Source of the DNA: Candidatus Gastranaerophilales bacterium | GTDB taxonomy: Bacteria > Cyanobacteriota > Vampirovibrionia > Gastranaerophilales > Gastranaerophilaceae | NCBI GenBank assembly: GCA_900768915.1 | Contig: CAAGEQ010000002.1 | Span: 1 to 37,487 of the forward strand | DNA: 37,487 nt | Direction: 5' to 3' | Shown here: positions 1 through 7,366 of the stretch, one piece after another | Numbering within the stretch: the stretch's first letter is position 1 | Layout of the letters: every line of letters starts with the position of its first letter | Translations under genes and position numbers: made by a program | Notes under the pieces: model-generated | What the model saw: only the letters and a program-made list of their open reading frames with translations | The model's database searches: none | Told to the model about the DNA's origin: nothing

Positions 1-158
1 CTCGTGATTTTGTATATTTTTAATGTTTCAAAATCACTCAAACAAATTCGCTATAGGGTTTCGTTTATGTTTTCGTATCTACTATGTTGTTTGCAACAAC
101 AAAATTTTAAGGTCGAAAATACTTATTTTAATTTTACAAAATTCGCTTTTCACATATG

Positions 159-185
159 CCACTTGAATAAGTGGTTTTTTCTTTG
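159..185 (+). terminator. Rho-independent terminator
   Basis: CCACTT (159-164) pairs with AAGTGG (169-174) across a four-base GAAT loop. A run of six T and then CTTT follows at once. It points to plus-strand transcription arriving from the left, from a gene or RNA that starts at or beyond the window edge. Confidence 0.7.
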
Positions 186-269
186 TTTTGTAACATTTAT
201 TTGTCAATTGTAAAATCATGTAATTACGAGAAACGGATTTTCGGTAGGGTGACGACACGTAGTGTCTAA

Positions 270-411
270 CCCGTAAGATTGAGCAAAACCACGTTTTTGC
301 GAAATCCCGAATAATCCAAGACAGCGAAGCGACGAAGTAATCCAGTATAGAGTCATTCCGAACTCGTTTCGGAATCTCTATAAATTTTTTAATTTGTTAA
401 ATTATTATTTT
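270..411. repeat. Dispersed intergenic repeat, copy 1
   Basis: The segment 306-377 matches the reverse complement of 19265-19336 at about 65 of 72 positions by hand count. It contains a perfect 8-bp hairpin: ATTCCGAA (355-362) and TTCGGAAT (368-375) around loop CTCGT. A second module, about 276-307 (starting GATTGAG and including TTTTGCGA), matches about 19336-19367 on the same strand. A third, AT-rich 28-base module (384-411) matches 19389-19416 on the opposite strand. No reading frame or transposase is associated. It resembles the small mobile or structured intergenic repeats of other bacteria; its function is unknown. Confidence 0.8.
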
Positions 412-455
412 AAATGCTTCTAATATTATAAAAATAAAATTTAATTTTCCTCCTA

Positions 456-490
456 TTCTATATTAATATAGTTTATTGTATAATTCAGGT
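456..490 (+). promoter_or_regulatory. Promoter of mgtE, probably leaderless
   Basis: A perfect TATAAT lies at 479-484 and exactly six bases separate it from the ATG at 491. Transcription would therefore start on or beside the A of the start codon, and no ribosome binding site precedes that ATG. The -35 region (about 456-461, TTCTAT) is weak. The same geometry recurs upstream of the genes at 4628, 31161 and 37258. Confidence 0.6.
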
Positions 491-1861
491 ATGATAAATA
501 TTCAAAGCATAGTAGAACGTATACGTGAAATCATTGACGACGAGAATTCAAAACAATTAAAGGAAACTCTCGACGGATTTCATGCTGCCGATTTAGTGGA
601 TATTTTTATAGAACTTAATCCACAAGAACGTTTGGCTTGTTTTAAACAGTTAGAAGAAGAAAAAGCATCTGATTTGCTTGAATATTTACCACCACAATTA
701 CAAGTTGAATTATTAGGTGAGATTGATGAAGAACTAGCATCTCGTTTGATTGCAAAGATGCCTCACGATGAGGCTGCCGACGTACTTGGTGATATGGAAG
801 AAGATGAGTCTGAATCTTATTTAGACAAGTTGCCACACAAATTCTCATCTGAGGTTAGAGAACTTTTAACATATAATGAAGAGTCTGCCGGTGGTATTAT
901 GAACCCTGTTGTACTTACAGTAAGTGCGGATTCTGATGTAAAAGATGTTCTCGATACAATTCGTATTAAAGCTGAAAAAGATAACTTAGATTTATATTAC
1001 GTTTATGTTGTAGATAAACAAAATCACCTTTTAGGAGTTGCATCTTTACGAAAATTATTAACTTCTCCTATTAGAAAAAAGATTACAGAAATCATGATTC
1101 GTGACCTTGTTAAACTTCATGTTGATGATAGACAAGATTATATTGCTGACGAGTTTATGAAATATCAATTTAATGCTTTACCTGTTGTTGATTTATATAA
1201 CAGACTTAAAGGTATTGTTACTTGGGACGATGTTCAAGATATTGTTGAAGAAGAAACAACCGATGAAATCTATACATCTTCTGGTATCGCAACTGATATG
1301 GTTGAAGATGAAGATGATATTATTACAGGTCGTTTGTTGCACGCAGTGAAAGCACGTACACCTTGGTTATTTATTACATTGATTGGTGAATTTGTTGCAG
1401 TAAATGTTGCGAATCATTTTGATGCAACATTGCATGCTTTTCCTATTATTGCAATATTTATGCCATTGTTAGCAGGTTTGGGTGGTAATATTGGGACACA
1501 AAGTATTACTTTGATTGTTCGTGGATTATCAACAGGTCAAATTTCGTTGAAATCTGCACTTCATCACATGATGAGAGAAACCGCAATTGGTTTGTTAATT
1601 GGTATTTTGTTTGGTGTTTTGGTTTCTGTTGTTACTTGGGGGTGGCAACATTCTATAGGTTTAGGTGTTGTTGTAGGTTTATCAATGATGATAAATATGA
1701 TGTGTGCTACTCTTATTGGTACTTGTACACCATTTGTTTTGAAAAAAATTAAAATTGATCCTGCAATTGCATCAGGACCAGTAATTGCTACAACGATTGA
1801 TGTTGTTGGTTTATTTGTATATTTCTCATTAGCAACTTTATATTTGATACATATTAGGTAA
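491..1861 (+). CDS. mgtE: Magnesium transporter MgtE
   Basis: Mg2+ channel/transporter of the inner membrane, 456 residues, about the usual length for the family. The order is typical: an acidic N-terminal MgtE_N domain rich in Asp/Glu (about residues 15-130, with a DEAADVLGDM stretch), a pair of CBS domains that sense cytosolic Mg2+ (about 130-260), then a C-terminal five-helix membrane domain containing the conserved GGNIGTQS pore-region motif. I chose the ATG at 491 because it lies six bases after a TATAAT box; an in-frame TTG at 476 overlaps that box and is unlikely. The HIT-family gene follows after 74 bases with its own strong ribosome binding site. Family assignment is secure. Confidence 0.95.
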   Translation: MINIQSIVERIREIIDDENSKQLKETLDGFHAADLVDIFIELNPQERLACFKQLEEEKASDLLEYLPPQLQVELLGEIDEELASRLIAKMPHDEAADVLGDMEEDESESYLDKLPHKFSSEVRELLTYNEESAGGIMNPVVLTVSADSDVKDVLDTIRIKAEKDNLDLYYVYVVDKQNHLLGVASLRKLLTSPIRKKITEIMIRDLVKLHVDDRQDYIADEFMKYQFNALPVVDLYNRLKGIVTWDDVQDIVEEETTDEIYTSSGIATDMVEDEDDIITGRLLHAVKARTPWLFITLIGEFVAVNVANHFDATLHAFPIIAIFMPLLAGLGGNIGTQSITLIVRGLSTGQISLKSALHHMMRETAIGLLIGILFGVLVSVVTWGWQHSIGLGVVVGLSMMINMMCATLIGTCTPFVLKKIKIDPAIASGPVIATTIDVVGLFVYFSLATLYLIHIR

Positions 1862-1935
1862 TCATTTACAATGTTATTCTTTTGAATTAAGATGGGATAA
1901 GGTTTAAATAAGAGTGATAAATTAAAGGAGAAAAT

Positions 1936-2256
1936 ATGAGCGATTGTATTTTTTGTAAAATTATCAATGGTGATTTTGGTACAGAATTTGTTTATGAAGA
2001 TGAATATTCTGTTGTTTTTAATGATATTAATCCAAAAGCAAATATACACATGTTGGTTGTACCAAAAGTTCATGTCGAATCACTTAATGAATGTGATGAT
2101 GAAGCATTATTAGGAAAATTAATGATGACAGTTAAAACTGTTACTAAAAAGTTAGGTATTAAATCATACAGAACAGTTATAAATACAGGAAAAGAAGCAG
2201 GTCAGGAAGTATTTCACTTGCATATACATATATTATCAGGAGATATAAAATTATGA
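1936..2256 (+). CDS. HIT-family nucleotide-binding hydrolase (HinT-like)
   Basis: Small histidine-triad protein, 106 residues, with the N-terminal CIFCKIINGD signature and the C-terminal FHLHIHIL histidine triad that binds and attacks the nucleotide phosphate. HinT proteins cleave phosphoramidates such as adenosine monophosphoramidate and act in the cytosol as homodimers. A strong AAAGGAG sits five bases before the ATG. The stop codon overlaps the ATG of the following spermidine synthase (ATGA, 4-base overlap), so the two are translationally coupled. The tail after the triad is a little short compared with typical HinT. The physiological substrate cannot be told from sequence. Confidence 0.92.
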   Translation: MSDCIFCKIINGDFGTEFVYEDEYSVVFNDINPKANIHMLVVPKVHVESLNECDDEALLGKLMMTVKTVTKKLGIKSYRTVINTGKEAGQEVFHLHIHILSGDIKL

Positions 2257-3092
2257 CAGAATTCTATAAAGAAATTACACCAGAAGGATTTGGAATAGCA
2301 ATCAAGAAGAAAGCAACACTTTTTTCTGAACAATCAGAATTTCAAAAAGTTGAAATCATTGATTCTGATTCAACATTAGGCAAATTTTTAACACTAGATG
2401 ATTTGATGATGTGTACAGAGGGTGATGAATTTTATTATCATGAAATGATTTCTCATATCCCTATGATGCATCATAAAGCACCAAAATCTGTTTTAGTAAT
2501 TGGTGGTGGAGATGGTGGTACTATTCGTGAAGTTTTAAAACATAAAACTGTTGAAAAAGTTGTTTTATGCGAAATTGATGGTATGGTTATTGATGCTTGT
2601 AAGAAATATTTACCAACTATTTCTTGTGAACTTGATAATCCAAAAGTTGAAATAAAAGTTGAAGACGCTATTGAATTTATAAAAGATAAAGAAGATGAAT
2701 ATGATATTATTTTGATTGATTCAACTGATCCAATGGGACCTGGTGAGGGATTATTTACCGAAGAATTTTATTCAAATGTTAGAAAGGCATTGAAAAAAGG
2801 CGGTATTTTATGTGCTCAATCTGAATCACCAGTTGCTCAATCAGATGCAATTGAAAAGATGTATAAACTATTGAAAAAAGTTTTTCCAGTTTGTTCAACA
2901 TTTACTTCACCTATACCAACATATCCAGGAGGATATTGGGCTTGGGCATTCTGTTCAGTTGATGTAAAGCCATTATCATATTATGCAGATGATAGAGAAG
3001 AAGAAATAACAAATTCTTGCAAGATTTATAATAGAGATTATCATAATGCAAGGTTTGCACTTCCAAATTATTTGAAAAAACTCGTTGGTTAA
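2253..3092 (+). CDS. speE: Spermidine synthase (polyamine aminopropyltransferase)
   Basis: Transfers an aminopropyl group from decarboxylated S-adenosylmethionine to a polyamine, usually putrescine to give spermidine. The protein has 279 residues. The nucleotide-binding loop GGGDGG is at about residues 84-89, an acidic residue that grips the substrate sits in CEIDG (about 106-110), and the catalytic aspartate lies in the DSTDP motif (about 156-160). A YPGGYWAWAF segment near residue 225 matches the family. It overlaps the HIT gene by four bases and is followed by a strong terminator. No speA, speB or speD is in this window, so the polyamine route is incomplete here. Acceptor specificity (putrescine, agmatine or another amine) is not resolved. 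Confidence 0.93.
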   Translation: MTEFYKEITPEGFGIAIKKKATLFSEQSEFQKVEIIDSDSTLGKFLTLDDLMMCTEGDEFYYHEMISHIPMMHHKAPKSVLVIGGGDGGTIREVLKHKTVEKVVLCEIDGMVIDACKKYLPTISCELDNPKVEIKVEDAIEFIKDKEDEYDIILIDSTDPMGPGEGLFTEEFYSNVRKALKKGGILCAQSESPVAQSDAIEKMYKLLKKVFPVCSTFTSPIPTYPGGYWAWAFCSVDVKPLSYYADDREEEITNSCKIYNRDYHNARFALPNYLKKLVG

Positions 3093-3100
3093 TAAAATTT

Positions 3101-3128
3101 AAAGGCTGATTTTTAAATCAGCCTTTTT
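3101..3128 (+). terminator. Terminator after speE, shared by convergent genes
   Basis: AAGGCTGATTT (3102-3112) pairs with AAATCAGCCTT (from 3115) and runs into a T tract. It lies between speE and the convergent gene ending at 3157. The A-rich 5' flank also gives the minus strand a U-rich tail, so it can serve both directions. Confidence 0.85.
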
Positions 3129-3156
3129 AGTTCGTTGTTGATTTGATAATTATAGT

Positions 3157-3684
3157 TTATAAACCTAACATATATCTTGTGTTTGCTGCTTGAGCACTCA
3201 TAGCATTATATATATTAGAATTTGATGTTGATACGTCTGAATATTGGTTATTCAATTGAGATAGACGTGTCTTATAAATTTGTATTTGTTGAAGTGCTTG
3301 TGGATCGCTTGCTGATTTATCCATAAGTTTTTCAATAGCATCTGAGATTGCAGCAGTAATTTCATCAAATGTATCATCAGAAGAAACACTTACACCAAGT
3401 TCTTCTGCTAATGATTTTGCTTCTGAAATTAATGATGATTCAGATGATTCTGCTTTTTGTGTTGTTTTGTCAGTTGCTTGAGTTTTTGTTGTTAGTGAAT
3501 CTTGGAAACTCTTTTCTGCTTTTTTAGCATTAATTATTGATTGTGCTTGAGATTCTGATGAAACAGTTGTTGGATCAATACCTAGCGATTGTAACTGACG
3601 TTTTGTAGCATCAGATATATAAGACTTTTTTATGGACGAGTCATTATTACTTGATGAATTGATTGAACTAATTGATGATGACAT
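3157..3684 (-). CDS. Unrecognised Ser-rich helical protein
   Basis: 175 residues, family not recognised. The first 20 residues are dominated by Ser and Asn, with no signal peptide or membrane segment. A middle part of Gln, Ser, Lys and Glu residues is low-complexity, and the C-terminal half (about 80-175) looks helical and coiled-coil-like, ending in the hydrophobic tail RYMLGL. A segment reading LGIDPTTVSSESQAQSII (about 34-51) has an ordered, possibly conserved look. The start is supported by AAAGGA six bases before the ATG. It is the second of two minus-strand genes; the one upstream (3837-4466) also lacks a signal peptide. The Ser/Asn N-terminus and helical body are reminiscent of substrates of flagellar or type III-like export, but nothing here proves that. 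Confidence 0.75.
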   Translation of the reverse strand: MSSSISSINSSSNNDSSIKKSYISDATKRQLQSLGIDPTTVSSESQAQSIINAKKAEKSFQDSLTTKTQATDKTTQKAESSESSLISEAKSLAEELGVSVSSDDTFDEITAAISDAIEKLMDKSASDPQALQQIQIYKTRLSQLNNQYSDVSTSNSNIYNAMSAQAANTRYMLGL

Positions 3685-3836
3685 ATTTTATCCTTTCTCT
3701 TCTCTTTTCTTCACATGTGGTGATTTAATGATTTTTGTTTGAAAATCAATACATAATTAAGAAATATAACGGATAAAAATATAGAGTCTTTAAACCTAAT
3801 TTATAATATCATTTATTTGGTTGAACATAGATTTTA

Positions 3837-4466
3837 TTAATTATCAGGAGTTATTTCTTTGCTATTATAATAATATATTTGTTTTGTTTGACCGAGTGAA
3901 TTCATAAGTGTTCCACAGAATGCTTCAACTTCTTTACCTTGATAGATTACTTTTTTCTTTTCTAAATTCCCTACAGGATAAAAACCTTCTGCTTCGTTAT
4001 TGTCAATAATGCTATCAACATTGTTAGAATGTTTCATAATTTCAGAAATATTATATAAAATTTTTTGAGAATTTTCATCAAACAATATTGTTCCATCAGA
4101 TTCTGTAATGATTTTACCTTTAAGTTTAAATTTGTCGCATTGTAGTTCAATACAATCTTTTTTATAAATCATTACGCAACCAAAATCATATAATAGTTTT
4201 ATGAAATTTTCATTATCTTTAAAAACTTTATCTGCATACTTTTGTAATTTTTTTCTATCTTTTGTTGCTTCATCTTCATTTAGTGCATTTGATAAGGCAT
4301 TAAAGAATTTTGATATGATACTATTATCTTGAAAATCTTCAAGATTTTTGGTTTCGTCTAAATACTTATTACTATTCCTTAATGCAGATACTTCGGAATC
4401 TTCAAAGATTGATTCTTGACCTGATAAGATATTGTCGTCTTTACTATTATCAAAATTCATTGTCAT
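3837..4466 (-). CDS. Unrecognised protein with a GFxPVG C-terminal module
   Basis: 209 residues, no signal peptide, acidic N-terminal half with helical segments and a beta-rich C-terminal half. The C-terminus (about 150-205) aligns with the C-terminus of the protein at 18140-19018: GFYPVG here and GFQPVG there, followed in both by a Lys-rich stretch, a GKEV/GQTV turn, a GTLxNSxG motif and a final KEI/EEI. This suggests a shared domain of about 50 residues. Two Cys pairs (about 97-110) are not obviously metal ligands. The start could also be the ATG two codons later; neither has a clear ribosome binding site. Function unknown. Confidence 0.72.
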   Translation of the reverse strand: MTMNFDNSKDDNILSGQESIFEDSEVSALRNSNKYLDETKNLEDFQDNSIISKFFNALSNALNEDEATKDRKKLQKYADKVFKDNENFIKLLYDFGCVMIYKKDCIELQCDKFKLKGKIITESDGTILFDENSQKILYNISEIMKHSNNVDSIIDNNEAEGFYPVGNLEKKKVIYQGKEVEAFCGTLMNSLGQTKQIYYYNSKEITPDN

Positions 4467-4591
4467 AAAATAAGTTACATATATGTATTGTACTGGATTA
4501 TTCTAGCATATTATTTATTATTTTAGAATACGATATATATTTGATATTTAATAATTTTTTGTTAAAAAAAGTAATATTACGCTTTTGTCTA

Positions 4592-4621
4592 TTCACAAAA
4601 TAGTTATAAAGATGATATGAT
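4592..4621 (+). promoter_or_regulatory. Promoter, probably leaderless, for the acyltransferase gene
   Basis: TTCACA (4592-4597), an 18-base spacer and TATGAT (4616-4621) form a near-consensus housekeeping promoter. The -10 box ends exactly six bases before the ATG at 4628. An AAGGG lies only two bases from the ATG, too close to act as a ribosome binding site. Transcription would begin at about the start codon. Confidence 0.65.
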
Positions 4622-4627
4622 AAGGGT

Positions 4628-5452
4628 ATGACAAATTTACAAGAATTATATAGTGAAGTACCACCTACAAAATTAAGACATAAAGATGAAAAATTTAGAC
4701 CTGCAAGAACATCACCATTTTGGTTATGGGTTGCTGATAGGTTTTTCTATAATATGTTAGAAGATAGATTTTGTGCATTTCGTTATAAAGGATATAAAAA
4801 TTTTGTAAATCGAGATGATAAAGTGCCTACCATATTTTTTGCACCACATAATAATTGGTGGGACGGAATTGTAGGTTATAATATTTGTAATCGTATTTGT
4901 AAAAAAGAAATACGTTTGATGGTAGAAGAATTGAATAGATTTCCATTGCTTAGACGTGGTGGAGCATTTAGTGTAAATAAAAAATCTCCTCAAGCATCTA
5001 TGGAAGCATTAAAATATTCTGTTAGAGTTTTGAAAGATTTGAATAATATTTTGTATATTTATCCTCAAGGAATTATTAAACCACCAAATTTTAGACCTAT
5101 TGAGTTTCAATCTGGTGTATCATATATTGCTGAAAAAGCAGCAAAGGCGTATGGTAAAGTTAATTTAATTCCTATCGCAGTTGATTATGTATTTTTGAGA
5201 GATAATCGACCTGAAGTTTGGGTTGAATTCGGTGAACATATTGAATTAACTGAAAGTAAAGTTAATCGTAAGGAATATGCTGAATTTTTAGCCCAAAAAT
5301 TAGAAGAACTTTGTGATAATCAAAGTTATAATATTTCTCAAGCAAAATTTGATGGTTATGAAACTTTGTTTCAGCAAAAATTAGCATGGTATAGAGCATT
5401 TGAGCAGCATTTGAAAAAAATTAAAATTGGACGTAGAAAAGACGCAGAATAA
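4628..5452 (+). CDS. PlsC-like lysophospholipid/glycerolipid acyltransferase
   Basis: 274 residues. The acyltransferase motif H-x4-D is at His74-Asp79 (HNNWWD), the second block is GGAFSVNK (about 111-118), and the third, substrate-phosphate block is YPQG (about 145-148), replacing the classic PEGTR. These define the PlsC/LPLAT superfamily, which transfers acyl chains to lysophosphatidate or other hydroxyl acceptors at the inner-membrane face. No clear membrane helix is visible, so it is probably peripheral. The divergent third block makes 1-acyl-glycerol-3-phosphate only one of several possible acceptors. It is a single gene with its own promoter, 64 bases ahead of the def cluster. Confidence 0.85.
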   Translation: MTNLQELYSEVPPTKLRHKDEKFRPARTSPFWLWVADRFFYNMLEDRFCAFRYKGYKNFVNRDDKVPTIFFAPHNNWWDGIVGYNICNRICKKEIRLMVEELNRFPLLRRGGAFSVNKKSPQASMEALKYSVRVLKDLNNILYIYPQGIIKPPNFRPIEFQSGVSYIAEKAAKAYGKVNLIPIAVDYVFLRDNRPEVWVEFGEHIELTESKVNRKEYAEFLAQKLEELCDNQSYNISQAKFDGYETLFQQKLAWYRAFEQHLKKIKIGRRKDAE

Positions 5453-5516
5453 AATTATTGAATTTAGCCTTAAATTATAGTTTAATATTTATAATGAGAG
5501 TTATAAAGGTTTAAGC

Positions 5517-6083
5517 ATGGCAATTAAGAAAATTTTAAAATACGGAACACCGTCATTAAGAGAAAAATCAAAAGAAGTACATAAAGTTTCATCAAAGATA
5601 AAAACACTTATTCAAGATATGTTTGATACGATGTATATGAATAATGGTGTTGGTCTTGCCGCACCACAAATTGGTGTAAATTTAAGATTATTTGTAATTG
5701 ATGTTTCAACAGGTGATGAACCATTAAGACCTATGGTTTTTATTAATCCAAAGATTATTAAGAAATCGGGTGCTATACTTTCTCAAGAGGGTTGTTTAAG
5801 TTTTCCAGAAGCATATACAAATGTAAGAAGATATAAAAATGTAATGGTTAAAGCAATTGATAGAAATGGTAAGCCATTTGTTTTGGAAGCAAAAGACGGT
5901 ACTTTATTAGCAAGGTGTATTCAACATGAAAATGACCATTTAGATGGTGTGTTATTTATTGACCATACTGTAAATAGGTTTGAAACTGATGAAGTTTTAA
6001 AACAACATGAATTGCCACCTGTTGAAGTAGAAAAACTTCTTGATGAGCCAGAATTGCAAGAGGCTTTAGATAATGACAAATAA
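5517..6083 (+). CDS. def: Peptide deformylase
   Basis: Metallo-enzyme that removes the formyl group from the N-terminal methionine of nascent proteins. All three signature motifs are present: GVGLAAPQIG (about 44-53), EGCLSFPE with metal-ligand Cys93 (91-98), and HENDH (137-141), which supplies the two metal-ligand His and the catalytic Glu. The length, 188 residues, is normal, with a 35-40 residue acidic tail after the core. AAAGG about seven bases upstream supports the start. Its 3' end overlaps the fmt start by 11 bases, giving the classic def-fmt pair. Confidence 0.97.
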   Translation: MAIKKILKYGTPSLREKSKEVHKVSSKIKTLIQDMFDTMYMNNGVGLAAPQIGVNLRLFVIDVSTGDEPLRPMVFINPKIIKKSGAILSQEGCLSFPEAYTNVRRYKNVMVKAIDRNGKPFVLEAKDGTLLARCIQHENDHLDGVLFIDHTVNRFETDEVLKQHELPPVEVEKLLDEPELQEALDNDK

Positions 6084-7017
6084 AATTAAAATTGTTTATT
6101 TCGCAACTCCTGATATTGGATTAAAATCATTAGAATATCTATATAATTCAGATAGAATAGATGTAATGGCAGTTGTTACTCAACCCGACAAGCCTGCTGG
6201 TCGTGGTAAAAAATTGAGAATGTCACCTATTAAAGAATTTGCAATTCAACATGATTTACCTGTTTATCAACCAAAATCTATTCGTAAAGAGCCTGATATG
6301 ATTGATGCTTTACGTAAATACGAACCCGATTTTTTTGTAACATTTGCATTTGGTCAAATTTTATCACAAGAAGTTTTAGATGTTCCAAAGTTTGAGACGA
6401 TAAATCTTCATGCATCTTTATTGCCCAAATATCGTGGTGCAAATCCTATTCAACGTGTAATTATTAATGGTGAAAAAGAAACTGGTATTTGTACTATGAT
6501 TACAGAATTAGGACTTGATTGTGGTGATGTTTGTATGAAAGAAACAATTCAAATTCCTGATGATATGACTTGTGAAGATTTATGGGAAAAAATTGCAATA
6601 GATTCACCTGAACTTTTGGAAAAAACATTAATAGGTATTTATGAGCAAAAATTAACTCCAATTCCTCAATGTGAAGATGGTGTTTGTATGGCTAACAAAT
6701 TGACTAAGGAAGAAACATTGATTGATTGGTCAAAATCTGCTCGTGATATTCATAATTTAGTTCGAGGCATTTATAAATCACCAAGTGCTTATTTTAAGTT
6801 TAATGACAAGATTATAAAAGTATTAAAAACAGAGGTTGTTACAGATGAGTCTTGCCAATGTGAGTCACAAAAAATTGGTGAAATTATTAAAGCAGTAAAA
6901 GATGGTGTACTTATGCTTACGGGTGATGGTATTGTTAAATTAACAAGAGTAAAACCTGAAGGAAAAGGTGAAATGTCTGCAAAAGATTGGTATAACGGAG
7001 TTCGAAATGCTAAGTAA
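6073..7017 (+). CDS. fmt: Methionyl-tRNA formyltransferase
   Basis: Formylates the amino group of initiator Met-tRNA using 10-formyl-tetrahydrofolate. The protein has 314 residues. The N-terminal Rossmann-type domain carries the SLLPKYRGANPIQ signature (about 115-127). Residues equivalent to the catalytic Asn, His and Asp are Asn111, His113 and Asp149, in NLHASLLP and GLDCGD. The C-terminal domain (about 205-314) is the tRNA-binding OB-like domain, with GIYKSPSAYF in its usual place. It overlaps def upstream and the chorismate mutase gene downstream by 11 bases each, so the genes are co-transcribed and probably translationally coupled. Confidence 0.97.
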   Translation: MTNKIKIVYFATPDIGLKSLEYLYNSDRIDVMAVVTQPDKPAGRGKKLRMSPIKEFAIQHDLPVYQPKSIRKEPDMIDALRKYEPDFFVTFAFGQILSQEVLDVPKFETINLHASLLPKYRGANPIQRVIINGEKETGICTMITELGLDCGDVCMKETIQIPDDMTCEDLWEKIAIDSPELLEKTLIGIYEQKLTPIPQCEDGVCMANKLTKEETLIDWSKSARDIHNLVRGIYKSPSAYFKFNDKIIKVLKTEVVTDESCQCESQKIGEIIKAVKDGVLMLTGDGIVKLTRVKPEGKGEMSAKDWYNGVRNAK

Positions 7018-7357
7018 GGGTATTAGGGGTGCGATTACTGTTGATGAAAATACGGTAGAAAGTATTCATTCCGCAACAATAGAATTAATTACTGAACTTG
7101 TGAGACAAAATAAAATTAAGCCAGAAATGATATCTCATGTAATTTTTACTTTGACACCAGATTTGAATGCAGAATTTCCTGCTAAGTTTGCAAGATGTGA
7201 ATGTGGTTGGGATAAGGTTGCGATGATGTGTTTTCATGAATTAGGTGTACCAAATTCTTTAAAAAAATGTTTAAGAATATTGGTGGTCTTAAATTGTGAA
7301 GATAATTTCGAACCAAAGTTTGTATATTTAAAAGGTGCATCAAAATTAAGGAAATAG
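7007..7357 (+). CDS. aroH: Chorismate mutase, AroH (trimeric) type
   Basis: Converts chorismate to prephenate for Phe/Tyr synthesis. I chose the ATG at 7007 (116 residues) because it starts the family exactly: with that start, residues known to be catalytic in the Bacillus subtilis enzyme fall on the same or adjacent numbers. Arg7, Phe57, Arg63, Cys75, Glu78 and Arg90 coincide, and the tyrosine is at 107. A longer in-frame start at 6968 would lie deep inside fmt. It overlaps fmt by 11 bases and is followed after nine bases by a response regulator. An aromatic-synthesis enzyme in a def-fmt cluster is a link of position, not of known function. Confidence 0.93.
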   Translation: MLSKGIRGAITVDENTVESIHSATIELITELVRQNKIKPEMISHVIFTLTPDLNAEFPAKFARCECGWDKVAMMCFHELGVPNSLKKCLRILVVLNCEDNFEPKFVYLKGASKLRK

Positions 7358-7366
7358 GTTATTATT

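Larger units (their letters stand above)
1..475. other. Gene-free left edge with hairpins and a repeat
   Basis: I find no convincing gene here. A weak GTG-started reading frame at 4-213 has biased, AT-driven composition and no ribosome binding site. Structure is present: a 9-bp stem pairs 4-12 with 29-37, a 6-bp stem pairs 86-91 with 95-100, a terminator lies at 159-185, and a dispersed repeat fills roughly 270-411. The first part could be the 3' end of a transcript or ncRNA that begins outside the window. The right part is the mgtE promoter region. Confidence 0.6.

Noticed and set aside
4..213. Open frame of 69 codons at the left edge
   Set aside because: GTG start without a ribosome binding site, composition driven by AT richness, and it runs through a terminator hairpin.
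1564..2073. 169-codon minus-strand frame across the end of mgtE and the start of the HIT gene
   Set aside because: It is antisense to two clear genes, crosses an intergenic gap, and has no family resemblance.
3690..3720. ACATGT palindromes before the genes at 3684 and 19018 as a common operator
   Set aside because: The spacing to the start codon differs (about 28 against about 12 bases), and six-base palindromes occur by chance in such sequence.
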